DNA of 29,268 bases from JBGTHB01 sp041746415 (GTDB lineage Bacteria; Pseudomonadota; Gammaproteobacteria; Coxiellales; Coxiellaceae). Made by a program: the position numbers and the translations under genes. Each line of letters begins with the position of its first letter. Positions within the stretch are counted from its first letter, which is position 1. The stretch lies in assembly GCA_041746415.1 (NCBI GenBank), contig JBGTHB010000023.1, positions 1 to 29,268 on the forward strand. Reading direction: 5' to 3'. The notes below the pieces were generated by a model. The model saw only the letters and a program-made list of their open reading frames with translations. It had not been told where the DNA came from and did not search any database. This document shows, in pieces, positions 1 to 7,738 of the stretch.

Positions 1-672
1 ATAGTCCTGAAGGCTGTCCGGGGCATGAACATAGGCTGCACTCAATAAATAAACCTTGGCCATGGAATCATGGGGTTCATTCAATGCCATTTTCCCCAAA
101 GCCTCCCATTGCGTGTATTCTAAATTCCCAAAATGCCGCAATGCATAAGCAGCCTGCATCAACAGCAGCTTATCTTTCTTGTTTTCACTTATAAAGTCAA
201 AAAGGGGGTTTTCCCCGCCCAAATATTTTTCCTTCGAACTAACATTTGCCCAGAGGGTATATACGAAAAGAGAGTTCTTCTCTCCACTTAGGATTTCCCT
301 TGTAGGGACGGGTGCCAATTGATTAACCGGCAAACCCAGTTTGGCAAGGCTCTCTGCCGCATGGATTCGGTCAGGGGCCTCCTTATTGATGAATACATCT
401 AGAATTTTCTGTTGATAATACAAAGCATTTTGTCCGGAACACTGGGCCAAAACCCTCCAGATGCCTATTCTATAGGGAGAAATGGTTTGAAACTGAGTTT
501 CTTCTGCCAGAAAAATATCCTCCACACCCTGGTCATTGCCGGACCAAAGCTTGTATTCTGCAGCATGTACTTTTACCCAGTTTTCCTGGTTTTCCAAACA
601 TTGGTCCAGTTCCTGAATTGCTTTTTCTCTCAGGCTTTCCGATATTCTTTTGATAGAAATGGAGAGCCACAT
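1..672 (-). CDS. partial HEAT-like helical-repeat protein, cut by left edge, compositionally foreign
   Basis: The minus strand is open from an ATG at 672 (directly preceded by TAA) to the left edge without a stop, about 224 codons. The translation is rich in paired amphipathic helices; segments such as RIHAAESLAKLG and LLLMQAAYALRHFGN resemble HEAT/armadillo-type repeats. No enzyme motif is visible. Codon use (frequent CTG/TTG Leu, GGG, GGC) and local G/C runs differ from the AT-rich genes to the right and look more like Bacteroidota DNA, which is an impression, not a computed result. The ATG at 672 has no Shine-Dalgarno site and is probably a chance Met at a junction; in the source genome the protein probably continued upstream. 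It could be a horizontally acquired fragment or an assembly chimera. Confidence 0.55.
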   Translation of the reverse strand, partial: MWLSISIKRISESLREKAIQELDQCLENQENWVKVHAAEYKLWSGNDQGVEDIFLAEETQFQTISPYRIGIWRVLAQCSGQNALYYQQKILDVFINKEAPDRIHAAESLAKLGLPVNQLAPVPTREILSGEKNSLFVYTLWANVSSKEKYLGGENPLFDFISENKKDKLLLMQAAYALRHFGNLEYTQWEALGKMALNEPHDSMAKVYLLSAAYVHAPDSLQDY

Positions 673-831
673 TTAGATTCATTAACGCATATAAATCTTA
701 GACACTTGTCAGAAAGCCTAGCGCCAGCATTAAATATTCTTGAGGGCTTAGAATGTCACCTTGCTACTTTATATGATGGTAAATGCGAACAACTAGCGGA
801 AGCTGAACATTTATCACGTGAGTCTGCCTAG
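655..831 (+). pseudogene. 3' remnant of an unidentified gene, 5' part missing
   Basis: A plus-strand frame ending in TAG at 831 encodes about 58 residues of plausible, mostly helical protein sequence (for example LRHLSESLAPALNILEGLE). Its base composition matches the rest of the window. The frame stays open further left only because it runs antisense through the foreign-looking reading frame at 1-672; that upstream translation is Phe/Leu/Cys-rich noise. I therefore read it as the C-terminal end of a native gene whose 5' part was lost at a junction near 640-675. I do not recognise the family. Confidence 0.4.
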
Positions 832-849
832 ACAGCCACCACGGTATAT

Positions 850-869
850 CTGATAATAAAGATTATCAG
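850..869. terminator. AT-rich perfect hairpin between convergent genes
   Basis: CTGATAAT, a four-base loop AAAG and ATTATCAG form a perfect 8-bp stem. It lies between the 3' end of the remnant at 831 and the 3' end of the minus-strand gene at 900, the place for a bidirectional terminator. No T-run follows on either strand and the stem is AT-rich, so termination is a weak call. Confidence 0.25.
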
Positions 870-899
870 CTGTATTGGAGGTTTTAAACTGTCTTATCC

Positions 900-1601
900 C
901 TAGTTATTTAAAGTTAATGTATCCAGCTCTTCTAATAGCCTGCTTGCCTTATTTTGCTTGCTCCGAAATAACACGAACCTACCCGATGTGGCTTTTCTAT
1001 AAGCTTCAATGAACTGCTCAAGGGTTGGTGATGGCACAGGCACGCGTATTAAAATATCCATTGAAACAGGCATAAGCTTTAGCTGTAGCAACTTAGCATA
1101 GAAAACCGGATTTATGCTTTTGGAGACCTTAGCCATTTTAATACATTCTCCAATAGTCAAAAAATCACGTATTACGCCCAATCCGTCATTTGGTAGCGTG
1201 GTAATATTTATTTTTTTACGCTCAACAACTTGAAGTTCGACTCCGTCCTCATCCGGCCTCTTTTCTTCAACAGTTGATCCAACAACTTTTAGCTCGCTGT
1301 TTAGCTTATTCATTGCTGCGTTTAAAGAAGCAACATAGGCTTCTAACTGTGTAATATCATTAAGTATCTCATTCCGTCTGGGTTGTAATTCCTCAGTATT
1401 CATGACCTCGCTATTTAAGCGCTCCTTTAGGCTGATCAATTCAGTTTCCGCTCTTCTGACAGCGGCAATTTTTATAATTTTGCTGTGTAGAATTTCTCTT
1501 ATGGATTGTACACGCGCACTAATTCCATGCAGAAATTGTTGCGGCGTTAATGGAACAGGATTTGTAATAAATAATGCTGAATTACCGGGACCCCAAGGCA
1601 T
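900..1601 (-). CDS. coiled-coil protein with F-box-like domain, candidate effector
   Basis: 233 residues; the ATG follows a good Shine-Dalgarno site (GAGGAG). There is no signal peptide or membrane span. Residues about 45-105 are a charged heptad-rich coiled coil. Residues about 133-172 fit the F-box pattern: TTLPNDGLGVIRDFL, then a KVSKSINPVF stretch, matching the LP-x4-I-x2-FL...VS(K/R) core. In eukaryotes F-boxes bind Skp1 in SCF ubiquitin ligases, and intracellular bacteria such as Legionella export F-box effectors (LegU1, AnkB). The remaining C-terminus (about 175-233) is unassigned and may bind substrate. Function as an exported effector is an inference; the F-box match is by eye on one motif. 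Confidence 0.6.
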   Translation of the reverse strand: MPWGPGNSALFITNPVPLTPQQFLHGISARVQSIREILHSKIIKIAAVRRAETELISLKERLNSEVMNTEELQPRRNEILNDITQLEAYVASLNAAMNKLNSELKVVGSTVEEKRPDEDGVELQVVERKKINITTLPNDGLGVIRDFLTIGECIKMAKVSKSINPVFYAKLLQLKLMPVSMDILIRVPVPSPTLEQFIEAYRKATSGRFVLFRSKQNKASRLLEELDTLTLNN

Positions 1602-1634
1602 AGCACTCTCTCCTCTATCTTATGTAATTATGTA

Positions 1635-1663
1635 ACAGTACATCACTCCAGGCGAGGTGTCAA
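1635..1663 (-). promoter_or_regulatory. putative sigma-70 promoter of the F-box-like gene
   Basis: On the minus strand a perfect -35 TTGACA (1663-1658) is followed after 17 bases by TACTGT (1640-1635), a weak -10. It lies about 34 bases upstream of the ATG at 1601 and so leaves room for the Shine-Dalgarno site. Confidence 0.45.
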
Positions 1664-1680
1664 TATTTAGTGAGTTCTTT

Positions 1681-1708
1681 AAAAAAAGACCGCCTCTGAG
1701 GACGGTCT
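1681..1708 (-). terminator. rho-independent terminator of the small RAM-like gene
   Basis: On the minus strand AGACCG...CGGTCT forms a GC-rich stem, extended inward by CCT/AGG pairing with one bulged base. Seven T residues follow (plus-strand A-run 1681-1687). It begins 22 bases after the stop codon of the gene at 1731-1970. Confidence 0.85.
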
Positions 1709-1730
1709 ATGCAATAAGAATAGAAAAGCG

Positions 1731-1970
1731 TTAGACGGATTTGGCCCACCAAGTTCGGGTTTCAGATACCCAGCCCATGGAGCGAAGTTTAAACACGAGC
1801 TTTTCGAGCTCATCCATACATTTAACATCCGATTTTAACTTTACTAGCCAGTCCCAAGCACCTGAAGTACTCCATGCCTGATCAACCTCAGCCCATTTCT
1901 TAACTTCAGCCCAATCAGATTCATTGAGTTTTCCATTCGCTTTGATATCAATAAACGCATTCCATGACAT
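1731..1970 (-). CDS. small stand-alone Lrp/AsnC ligand-binding (RAM)-like protein
   Basis: 79 residues; the ATG is preceded by AAGGAGC. The C-terminal half (about 29-79) reads VDQAWSTSGAWDWLVKLK, then a helix with DELEKLVFKLR, then GWVSETRTWW. This follows the order of the effector-binding domain of Lrp/AsnC regulators (vv-x-ay-tGeyDlll, dleeLe, V-x-rtrT). There is no DNA-binding domain, so if the match holds it is a stand-alone RAM domain that may bind a small ligand or pair with a full-length regulator. It lies downstream of an amino-acid permease on the same strand, with 63 bases between them. Cytoplasmic; no signal peptide. The fold call is by eye and tentative. Confidence 0.6.
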   Translation of the reverse strand: MSWNAFIDIKANGKLNESDWAEVKKWAEVDQAWSTSGAWDWLVKLKSDVKCMDELEKLVFKLRSMGWVSETRTWWAKSV

Positions 1971-2033
1971 TTTATGCTCCTTGTTATTTAGAAGGTTATC
2001 ATTCTACTCCAAAATGTGGGACTTTAAAAATAA

Positions 2034-3404
2034 TTACTTAGTAATAATTTTGCGCGCAAGTAGTAAACCCAAAGCAATGAATAAAAGCGGGCCTAAAATT
2101 AGCTCAAACTCGTAGAAAATAATTTCATGCGTGGTAGTCAAACTACTTGGCGGTGGGAAGCTAAAGGCAATGCCTAAACTCACTGAAAATAAAACAGAAA
2201 TTGAAATCAAATAAACCACTGCTTTGTTACGTGCCCTTTTAGCATACAGTTTTACGTAAGCAACCGCTAAAAACAGATACGGAATAAAATAGAGAATGGT
2301 CGCCATTAGCACCAACACTTGATACATATCATTAATAGATGGCACAAAATTGGTGAGCAACATCACCAAACTGACCAGCACGCCCATAAATAATAAAGCA
2401 TTAGATGGCGCTAAAAATCGATTCGTTTTATGTAACCAGTCAGGCAAAACTCCTCTTGGTGTGCATTTGAAAAACATGATTATCGGCGCCAACAACCAAA
2501 CCGTAACCGCGGCCAAATCAGCAAACGTTAGTAAGAAAGCCATTATCCGCGTTAGCCACGGCATGCCAAATTTAATGTCTACCACTGAAAATGCTTGTAC
2601 CAGCCCTGCTGTGCTGTTTATTTCACTTGGTTTCAGTATCACATTTAATGCGAGAGTGCCTAAGGTATAAAAGAGAAATATAGCCACACAAGCGACTAAT
2701 AAACCAAAATAAAGATCACGTTTAGGATTTTTTACCGCATTGGCAAAAGTTGAAATCACTTCAACACCGGCCATCGCAAACATAATAATAGTCAACACAG
2801 CTAGATTATTAAAGATGCCATGGGTTGGCACCCACTGATGCGCATTAAAATTGGTGGCACTGTGTTTTGTAACGAACAAACTGACTATGCTGAGAATAAT
2901 AATTAAAAAAACAGGAATAACAGTGCCTAAAATCCCACCGATGCTGACCAGATACTTACTGGCTTTTAAACCAAAAATGCTGGCTAGCACAATCAACCAA
3001 AATGCAATTAACACGCATGAAGTTATAAAAACATGGTTATTTGCTAGCTCAGGCTTACCCACTGCATAAGCAAAATTAGTAGCTAAAAAAATCATAACGG
3101 CTGGGTAATAAAAAATACTATTAACCCAATACAACCAGGCAACAATAAATGCGGGCTTTTCACCTAAGGCCAATTTGACCCAAGCATAAAGGCCGCCCTC
3201 CTCTGGATAGGCACGCGATAAATTGGCTGTCACTAACGCCAGCGGCAAAAAGAATAACAACGCGCCCACGCACCAAAAAAATATGGACTCAGGCCCCATT
3301 CCTGCAGCAACAGCTAGCCAGCGAATGCCGAAATTAGCCACTACCGTCATAATGACAATATTCCATAAACCCAGGATTTTTTGTTGATTGTTATTTGTTA
3401 ACAT
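2034..3404 (-). CDS. APC-superfamily amino-acid permease
   Basis: 456 residues from the ATG at 3404, with about 12 hydrophobic segments. The N-terminal span contains the helix-1 GLWNIVIMTVVANFGIRWLA region and the conserved loop AYPEEGGLYAWVKLALG, typical of glutamate/GABA-antiporter-like APC transporters. It moves amino acids or related amines across the inner membrane; the substrate cannot be read from sequence. The frame is open upstream to 3509 with a TTG, but that extension runs through the terminator hairpin of the preceding gene (3462-3498) and is hydrophilic, so the ATG at 3404 is the likelier start although its Shine-Dalgarno site is weak. The small RAM-like gene follows downstream on the same strand. 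Confidence 0.85.
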   Translation of the reverse strand: MLTNNNQQKILGLWNIVIMTVVANFGIRWLAVAAGMGPESIFFWCVGALLFFLPLALVTANLSRAYPEEGGLYAWVKLALGEKPAFIVAWLYWVNSIFYYPAVMIFLATNFAYAVGKPELANNHVFITSCVLIAFWLIVLASIFGLKASKYLVSIGGILGTVIPVFLIIILSIVSLFVTKHSATNFNAHQWVPTHGIFNNLAVLTIIMFAMAGVEVISTFANAVKNPKRDLYFGLLVACVAIFLFYTLGTLALNVILKPSEINSTAGLVQAFSVVDIKFGMPWLTRIMAFLLTFADLAAVTVWLLAPIIMFFKCTPRGVLPDWLHKTNRFLAPSNALLFMGVLVSLVMLLTNFVPSINDMYQVLVLMATILYFIPYLFLAVAYVKLYAKRARNKAVVYLISISVLFSVSLGIAFSFPPPSSLTTTHEIIFYEFELILGPLLFIALGLLLARKIITK

Positions 3405-3461
3405 AGTGGCTAATGGTGCCCTAAATTTGGCATTGTCACAACTAGCTGATGGTAGCAAGGT

Positions 3462-3498
3462 AAAAATAACCAGCCGCTTTTCTAAAAGCGGCTGGTTA
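3462..3498 (-). terminator. strong rho-independent terminator of the secreted-protein gene
   Basis: AACCAGCCGCTTTT and AAAAGCGGCTGGTT form a perfect 14-bp inverted repeat around a two-base centre; on the minus strand it is followed by ATTTTTA. It starts 14 bases after the stop codon of the gene at 3512-3919. Its position rules out the long upstream start of the permease. Confidence 0.9.
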
Positions 3499-3511
3499 CC
3501 AAACCCCAAGT

Positions 3512-3919
3512 TTAGCTTGCTGTTTTTTGTAAAAGAATGGTATTTGAATTAACTATTTGAATTGATATTTTTTTGTAAAGGCTTTGCATTTGGAAATGCC
3601 ACTTACCTTTTTTATTTTCGGCGTAGTTAAAAATAAGATTATCCACGTAGGTGCCTGGATTAGCTTGATCATATACCATTACGTGACCATTTATGGCATG
3701 CGAACCGGGATCGGGCAGCATCTGAATGTACCCATCTGCTGGCATTGGATTATTCGCACAGTAACCACCGAGCACTTGCGAGCATTCAATAACAAATCCA
3801 GTGCCGTTATTAATATTGCCATAGTATCCGGGGGTTGAAATACTGGTGGTGCCGAGTGCAAAGGCACCATTTGCTAAAGCGAAGCTTAATAGTGCCGAAA
3901 CTAAAATTTTTGTTTTCAT
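3512..3919 (-). CDS. small secreted protein of unknown function
   Basis: 135 residues. The N-terminus is a clear Sec signal peptide (MKTK, hydrophobic core, AFA cleavage near residue 21). The mature part is about 114 residues, Gly/Asn-rich, with two Cys (IECSQVLGGYC) that could form a periplasmic disulfide, and a C-terminal beta-rich segment. Shine-Dalgarno AGGAGAA precedes the ATG. A strong terminator follows, so it is probably monocistronic. I do not recognise the family; a periplasmic or outer-surface location is inferred from the signal peptide only. Confidence 0.7.
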   Translation of the reverse strand: MKTKILVSALLSFALANGAFALGTTSISTPGYYGNINNGTGFVIECSQVLGGYCANNPMPADGYIQMLPDPGSHAINGHVMVYDQANPGTYVDNLIFNYAENKKGKWHFQMQSLYKKISIQIVNSNTILLQKTAS

Positions 3920-3980
3920 ATAATTCTCCTGTTAGTTGCATTTCAATGTAACTAACATTTTTAACTAAGTCTCATGATGA

Positions 3981-4907
3981 TTAGCTATGAACCCGATAGT
4001 ATTTGCCTATCTTCTCCTCTGGGTTTTCTCTATTAAATAAGCGGGATTGAAAGAATAGATTATTGCGACGTCGCAGTTTTAAATTTGGCGTTAAAGGTTG
4101 TTCCGCATTAGAAAAAATCCCATCAACAGCATCATCTTTATAACCTGCCACAGCGCCATGCTTACCTGGAAGGTTCAAGCGACTGTTTCTTTCTCTGTAA
4201 AACAAATTCATTGCATTTTCTGACATACAACGCTGCTTAATTTTCGGCGGATAGAGATTAAAATCACCCGCCAATGTGAGTTCTAATCTATTATTGAGTG
4301 AAAATATAAAGATAAAAAGAGCATATAATTGAGAGGTGTTGGCAGATTTTGCTATATCATATGGCAAATGCAGATTGAAAAATAACGTATGCTTATTTTG
4401 AGAGTCAACTAATTCAAATGATTGTATGCGTGAATTTAATTGGTTAGCAAATTTTGAAAAATTGATATTTAGCCTCTCATGATTTTTTATCACATCTGTA
4501 TTAAGTAACGTAGCAATACCCATATCAGAAAAAGTAGTAGTTGTTATAGAGTGCACAAATGGTAATAAGCATTTGTATTGTGACATCTCTACTACAAAAC
4601 AAACAATATCAACCTGATCAATGGGCGCCTCTTCTAAACTGATTATTTCCACAAGTGGATTGAGTTCAATTGTTTCAGCTAGTACCCGTGCCAGATCACG
4701 TAATCGCGATTGATAGCTATGCTTGGTTTCGATTTTGCCAAATCCATTGTTGTAGCGATTTTTTGATGCGTTCCATTTGCATTGCATCATCATGTTTAAT
4801 TGCACTACGTGTGCTGCGACTATGATTTCATGATCAGAAACACCTGCTTCAATTAGTGTTTTTTGATTTAAATACTCAAACCGAATTACATCAAGATTAT
4901 GTCGCAT
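3981..4907 (-). CDS. EEP-fold (endonuclease/exonuclease/phosphatase-like) protein lacking the usual C-terminal His
   Basis: 308 residues from the ATG at 4907. EEP-superfamily landmarks occur in order: VVQLNMM with the first Asn (about 38), IISLEE (Glu about 92), NLHLPYD (about 178-184), AGDFNLYP (GDFN 214-217) and VDGIFSN (about 261-267). Active members cleave phosphodiesters or phosphoinositides and end with an SDH motif; here no SDH is found in the roughly 40 residues after VDGIF, so activity is uncertain. No signal peptide. An in-frame ATG at 4919 exists, but GAGG sits 6 bases before the second ATG (4907) and the likely promoter would start transcription at about 4921, which favours 4907. 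Neighbours give no pathway clue. Confidence 0.65.
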   Translation of the reverse strand: MRHNLDVIRFEYLNQKTLIEAGVSDHEIIVAAHVVQLNMMMQCKWNASKNRYNNGFGKIETKHSYQSRLRDLARVLAETIELNPLVEIISLEEAPIDQVDIVCFVVEMSQYKCLLPFVHSITTTTFSDMGIATLLNTDVIKNHERLNINFSKFANQLNSRIQSFELVDSQNKHTLFFNLHLPYDIAKSANTSQLYALFIFIFSLNNRLELTLAGDFNLYPPKIKQRCMSENAMNLFYRERNSRLNLPGKHGAVAGYKDDAVDGIFSNAEQPLTPNLKLRRRNNLFFQSRLFNRENPEEKIGKYYRVHS

Positions 4908-4927
4908 CACTAGCCTCATAAATGTTT

Positions 4928-4956
4928 ATAAGACTAGGCTAGATGACGGGCTCCAA
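4928..4956 (-). promoter_or_regulatory. putative promoter of the EEP-fold gene
   Basis: Minus-strand TTGGAG (4956-4951), a 17-base spacer and TCTTAT (4933-4928, overlapping TTATAA). Predicted transcription start is near 4921, consistent with translation from the ATG at 4907. Confidence 0.35.
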
Positions 4957-4990
4957 TTAATAAAATTGATTACTTATATAGATTCAATAG

Positions 4991-5908
4991 TTAGTAGCTA
5001 TCAATGGGGCAGATTTGCGATAGCTTGGCGCGACGCAGCGCTTGAATTACGACGTCAATTGCTTTAGTGCGCGGAAATGAGCTGCGCCAAGCCAATGCAA
5101 TGGTACGTTTTGGTTTATTGGATTTAAATGGCCTAACACAGAGCGTTTTAGAATAATTGCGCACAGCAGTAGCTGTGCAAGGCAAAATAGTTATACCCAT
5201 ACCTGAGGCAACCATGTGGCGTAATGTCTCTAGTGAAGTTCCTTCGACGGTTTGTTGTAACTCATTTGCGTCATAACATTGCGGGCAAGTTTCAATAATA
5301 TTGTCACGAAAACAATGCCCCTCCCCTAATAATAATGTGTTTGCTGTAATAAGATCTTTTGCTTCAATTACGCTTTTTTTTGCCAATGGATGGCTTTTAG
5401 GCATTAATACCACAAATGGTTCTTCATATAGCGGATTAACAACTACGGCGGGTTGGTCAAATGGTAAGGCAATAAAAATCGCATCTAACTCACCTTGCAT
5501 CAACTTGGTACGCAAGATCTTTGTAAAATTTTCATTAATCACCAGCGGCATGTTCGGCGCTAACTTATTTAAATGTGGGATCAAGGACGGGAATAAATAC
5601 GGTGCTACCGTATAGATTGCGCCTAATCGCAATGGCGAATCCAGTTGATGAATAGCGCCTCGAGCAATACCACAAAATTTATCCGCTTCTTCCGTTACGC
5701 GTTGCGCTTGTTCAATTAATTGTGCGCCAATTTCAGTTATGCGCAGACTGTTTGACTGTCTTTCAAATAATGTGATTCCTAGCGATTTTTCGAGTTTATT
5801 AATCGCCACACTTAAAGTGGGTTGACTAACATGACAACGAATAGCCGCCCTGCCAAAATGTTTTTCTTGTGCTAGTGCTAAAATATATTTAAGTTCGGTC
5901 AGTGTCAT
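4991..5908 (-). CDS. oxyR: hydrogen-peroxide-sensing LysR-type regulator OxyR
   Basis: 305 residues. The N-terminal winged helix-turn-helix (about 1-60, with HFGRAAIRCHVSQPTLSVAI) is LysR-type, followed by the effector domain. GEGHCFRD and the following ETC place Cys at residues 199 and 208, the exact positions of the redox-active disulfide pair of E. coli OxyR. In that family oxidation to the disulfide activates genes against peroxide stress. It lies 20 bases downstream of a lipoprotein gene on the same strand, so the two are probably co-transcribed. No catalase or ahpC is in the window. Full-length and intact. Confidence 0.93.
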   Translation of the reverse strand: MTLTELKYILALAQEKHFGRAAIRCHVSQPTLSVAINKLEKSLGITLFERQSNSLRITEIGAQLIEQAQRVTEEADKFCGIARGAIHQLDSPLRLGAIYTVAPYLFPSLIPHLNKLAPNMPLVINENFTKILRTKLMQGELDAIFIALPFDQPAVVVNPLYEEPFVVLMPKSHPLAKKSVIEAKDLITANTLLLGEGHCFRDNIIETCPQCYDANELQQTVEGTSLETLRHMVASGMGITILPCTATAVRNYSKTLCVRPFKSNKPKRTIALAWRSSFPRTKAIDVVIQALRRAKLSQICPIDSY

Positions 5909-5928
5909 TAACAGTCCGCGTAGTTAAA

Positions 5929-6450
5929 TTAATTATAAGCTGAATTAACCATACGCAATAATGTCTCTTTTGCATTTTTATTTTCGAGCTTCCAAGAAAG
6001 AGTGTACCAGCGTTGTTTATCTTCCCAAGTTAAACTAGGTAGCCAATAATCTGCTTTAGCCGTGCCAGCAATGTAATAAGCTTTTAAACCGTTGTTGATA
6101 TCGGTCTGTGTAGATTGCGTCAGATCTGGTTTTTTAGCGCTGATTACTTCACTGCCAATTTCACAATAATGCGCTCCATTGCAATTTTTGGTAGCGCCAA
6201 TATGAATCACGTAAAAATTTTTCGCAGCTTGTGAAGTGTCCAGTGAAGCAAATAAAAATTTCGCTGCTTGTGGCGCTACCTTTTGAGGAAATGGATTGTT
6301 TATTTTGGTAAGCTTATTTACGTTAACTAACACAGTCGGTAAATTCTGAATATAATCTTTTGCTGTTACTAACGAGGTTTTGTATTTGCAAGCAGTGACG
6401 CTGACTGCAGCTATCGAAATAAGCAATAAGGTTTTAATTTTATGTTGCAT
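5929..6450 (-). CDS. putative lipoprotein upstream of oxyR
   Basis: 173 residues. The N-terminus MQHKIK plus a hydrophobic segment ending in the lipobox VTAC (lipidated Cys at about 21) marks it as a lipoprotein. The mature part contains two further Cys in NCNGAHYC, possibly a disulfide, and a C-terminal aromatic-rich region (DYWLPSLTWEDKQRWYTLSW). Shine-Dalgarno GGGAG precedes the ATG. It forms a likely two-gene unit with oxyR. I do not recognise the family; outer-membrane attachment is the default expectation for such lipoproteins. Confidence 0.7.
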   Translation of the reverse strand: MQHKIKTLLLISIAAVSVTACKYKTSLVTAKDYIQNLPTVLVNVNKLTKINNPFPQKVAPQAAKFLFASLDTSQAAKNFYVIHIGATKNCNGAHYCEIGSEVISAKKPDLTQSTQTDINNGLKAYYIAGTAKADYWLPSLTWEDKQRWYTLSWKLENKNAKETLLRMVNSAYN

Positions 6451-6532
6451 AGGTAAGTTACTCCCAAAATGACATGACGTGTAGTGATTGAACAGTCAAA
6501 ATGGTAACAGATGTACCGGGTATTTAAAAATA

Positions 6533-7711
6533 CTAAACAACCCCACCCGCTACAAAGCCCGATGCCCAAGCCCATTGAAAATTATAGCCACCCAACCAGC
6601 CGGTTACATCCAGTACTTCACCAATAAAATACAGTCCTGGAGTGTTATTGGCTTCAAAGGTTTTAGAAGAAATCGCGTTGCAGTCCACACCGCCTAGCGT
6701 TACTTCAGCAGTACGATAGCCTTCGGTGTTATTCGGTTTAATTCGCCACTGTTGAAACAAATTAGCAATCGTTTGAAGCTGCTCATCTGAGCACGATTGA
6801 ATAGTGGTTGCGGCTTCGTCAGGCGTAAGCCATGTTGTTACTAAACGATTTGGTAAATGCGCAACTAAGAAATTTTTTAACGTTACGCTGCCTTTCATTT
6901 TTTGCACGTGTTTCATTGCTGTATATAACGCCACTTCGGGAATCATCTCAATTAGCAACGTATCGCCGGCGTGCCAATAAGAAGAAATTTGCAGCATAGC
7001 GGGTCCACTTAAACCACGATGAGTAAACAAGAGCGCTTCGGTAAATGCTTGATTGTTACAGCTTGCAATGCAATCTACGGCAATACCAGGTAGAGCTGAA
7101 AACTTTTCTTTATCGGCTTCATGCAAGGTGAACGGCACCAAACCAGCACGAGTCGGCCATACTTTAATATTGAATTGCGCCGCAACTTTATAGCCAAATG
7201 CAGTTGCGCCCAGTGTTGGGATCGACAACCCGCCGCTGGCAATCACTAAAGATTCGCATTCAATACGCGTATTAGTAGTGTCAACAATAAATTGATTTGC
7301 AGCGGGCGTAGCAATTTTAGTAATACTGGTATCAAGTTTAATCGTAACACCATAGTGTTGGCATTCGCTTAACAGCATATCTAAAATAGCTTTTGATTTG
7401 TGATCACAAAATAATTGCCCTAACTTTTTTTCATGAAATGGAATGTTGTATTGCGTCACTAACTTAATAAAATCATCCGGTGTATAACGGCTAAGTGCGG
7501 ATTTACAAAAATGTGGGTTATGCGAAATAAATTGCGCGGCTGTGGTGTGGATATTGGTAAAGTTACAACGGCCACCACCCGACATCAGAATTTTTTTACC
7601 GGCTTTATTGGCATGATCCACAACTAACACTTTACGCCCACGTTTAGCGGCTTCAATGGCGCACATTAAACCGGCGGCGCCAGCGCCAACAATCACTACA
7701 TTAATTTTCAT
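6533..7711 (-). CDS. BaiN/RdsA (HI0933/YhiN) family FAD-dependent oxidoreductase
   Basis: 392 residues from the ATG at 7711 (AGGATG upstream). An N-terminal Rossmann FAD site is present (IVGAGAAGL, about 8-15), then the family signature SGGGRCNFTN, and near the C-terminus GLYFIGEVLDVTGWLGGYNFQWAWASG, which closes the FAD pocket. This is the HI0933-like flavoprotein family; its general cellular role is not settled, and some homologues act on bile acids or in rRNA modification. A TTG further upstream (7732) would add seven residues, but the Rossmann strand begins at the ATG. The gene follows the membrane protein at 7739-8209 after 27 bases and may be co-transcribed with it. Confidence 0.9.
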   Translation of the reverse strand: MKINVVIVGAGAAGLMCAIEAAKRGRKVLVVDHANKAGKKILMSGGGRCNFTNIHTTAAQFISHNPHFCKSALSRYTPDDFIKLVTQYNIPFHEKKLGQLFCDHKSKAILDMLLSECQHYGVTIKLDTSITKIATPAANQFIVDTTNTRIECESLVIASGGLSIPTLGATAFGYKVAAQFNIKVWPTRAGLVPFTLHEADKEKFSALPGIAVDCIASCNNQAFTEALLFTHRGLSGPAMLQISSYWHAGDTLLIEMIPEVALYTAMKHVQKMKGSVTLKNFLVAHLPNRLVTTWLTPDEAATTIQSCSDEQLQTIANLFQQWRIKPNNTEGYRTAEVTLGGVDCNAISSKTFEANNTPGLYFIGEVLDVTGWLGGYNFQWAWASGFVAGGVV

Positions 7712-7738
7712 GGCGTGGGCATCCTGCAGCAATTATGA

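Noticed and set aside
412..654. Upstream part of a plus-strand reading frame that ends at 831
   Set aside because: It lies antisense to the coherent minus-strand helical-repeat reading frame, and its translation is a Phe/Leu/Cys-rich run with no protein-like features.
3405..3509. N-terminal extension of the APC permease from a TTG
   Set aside because: The extension contains the 14-bp terminator hairpin of the preceding gene and encodes a hydrophilic stretch not seen in the family; the ATG at 3404 begins the standard N-terminus.
6507..6540. Short inverted repeat GTATT/AATAC near the 3' end of the BaiN-type gene
   Set aside because: The stem is only five AT-rich pairs with no T-run, so it does not qualify as a terminator.
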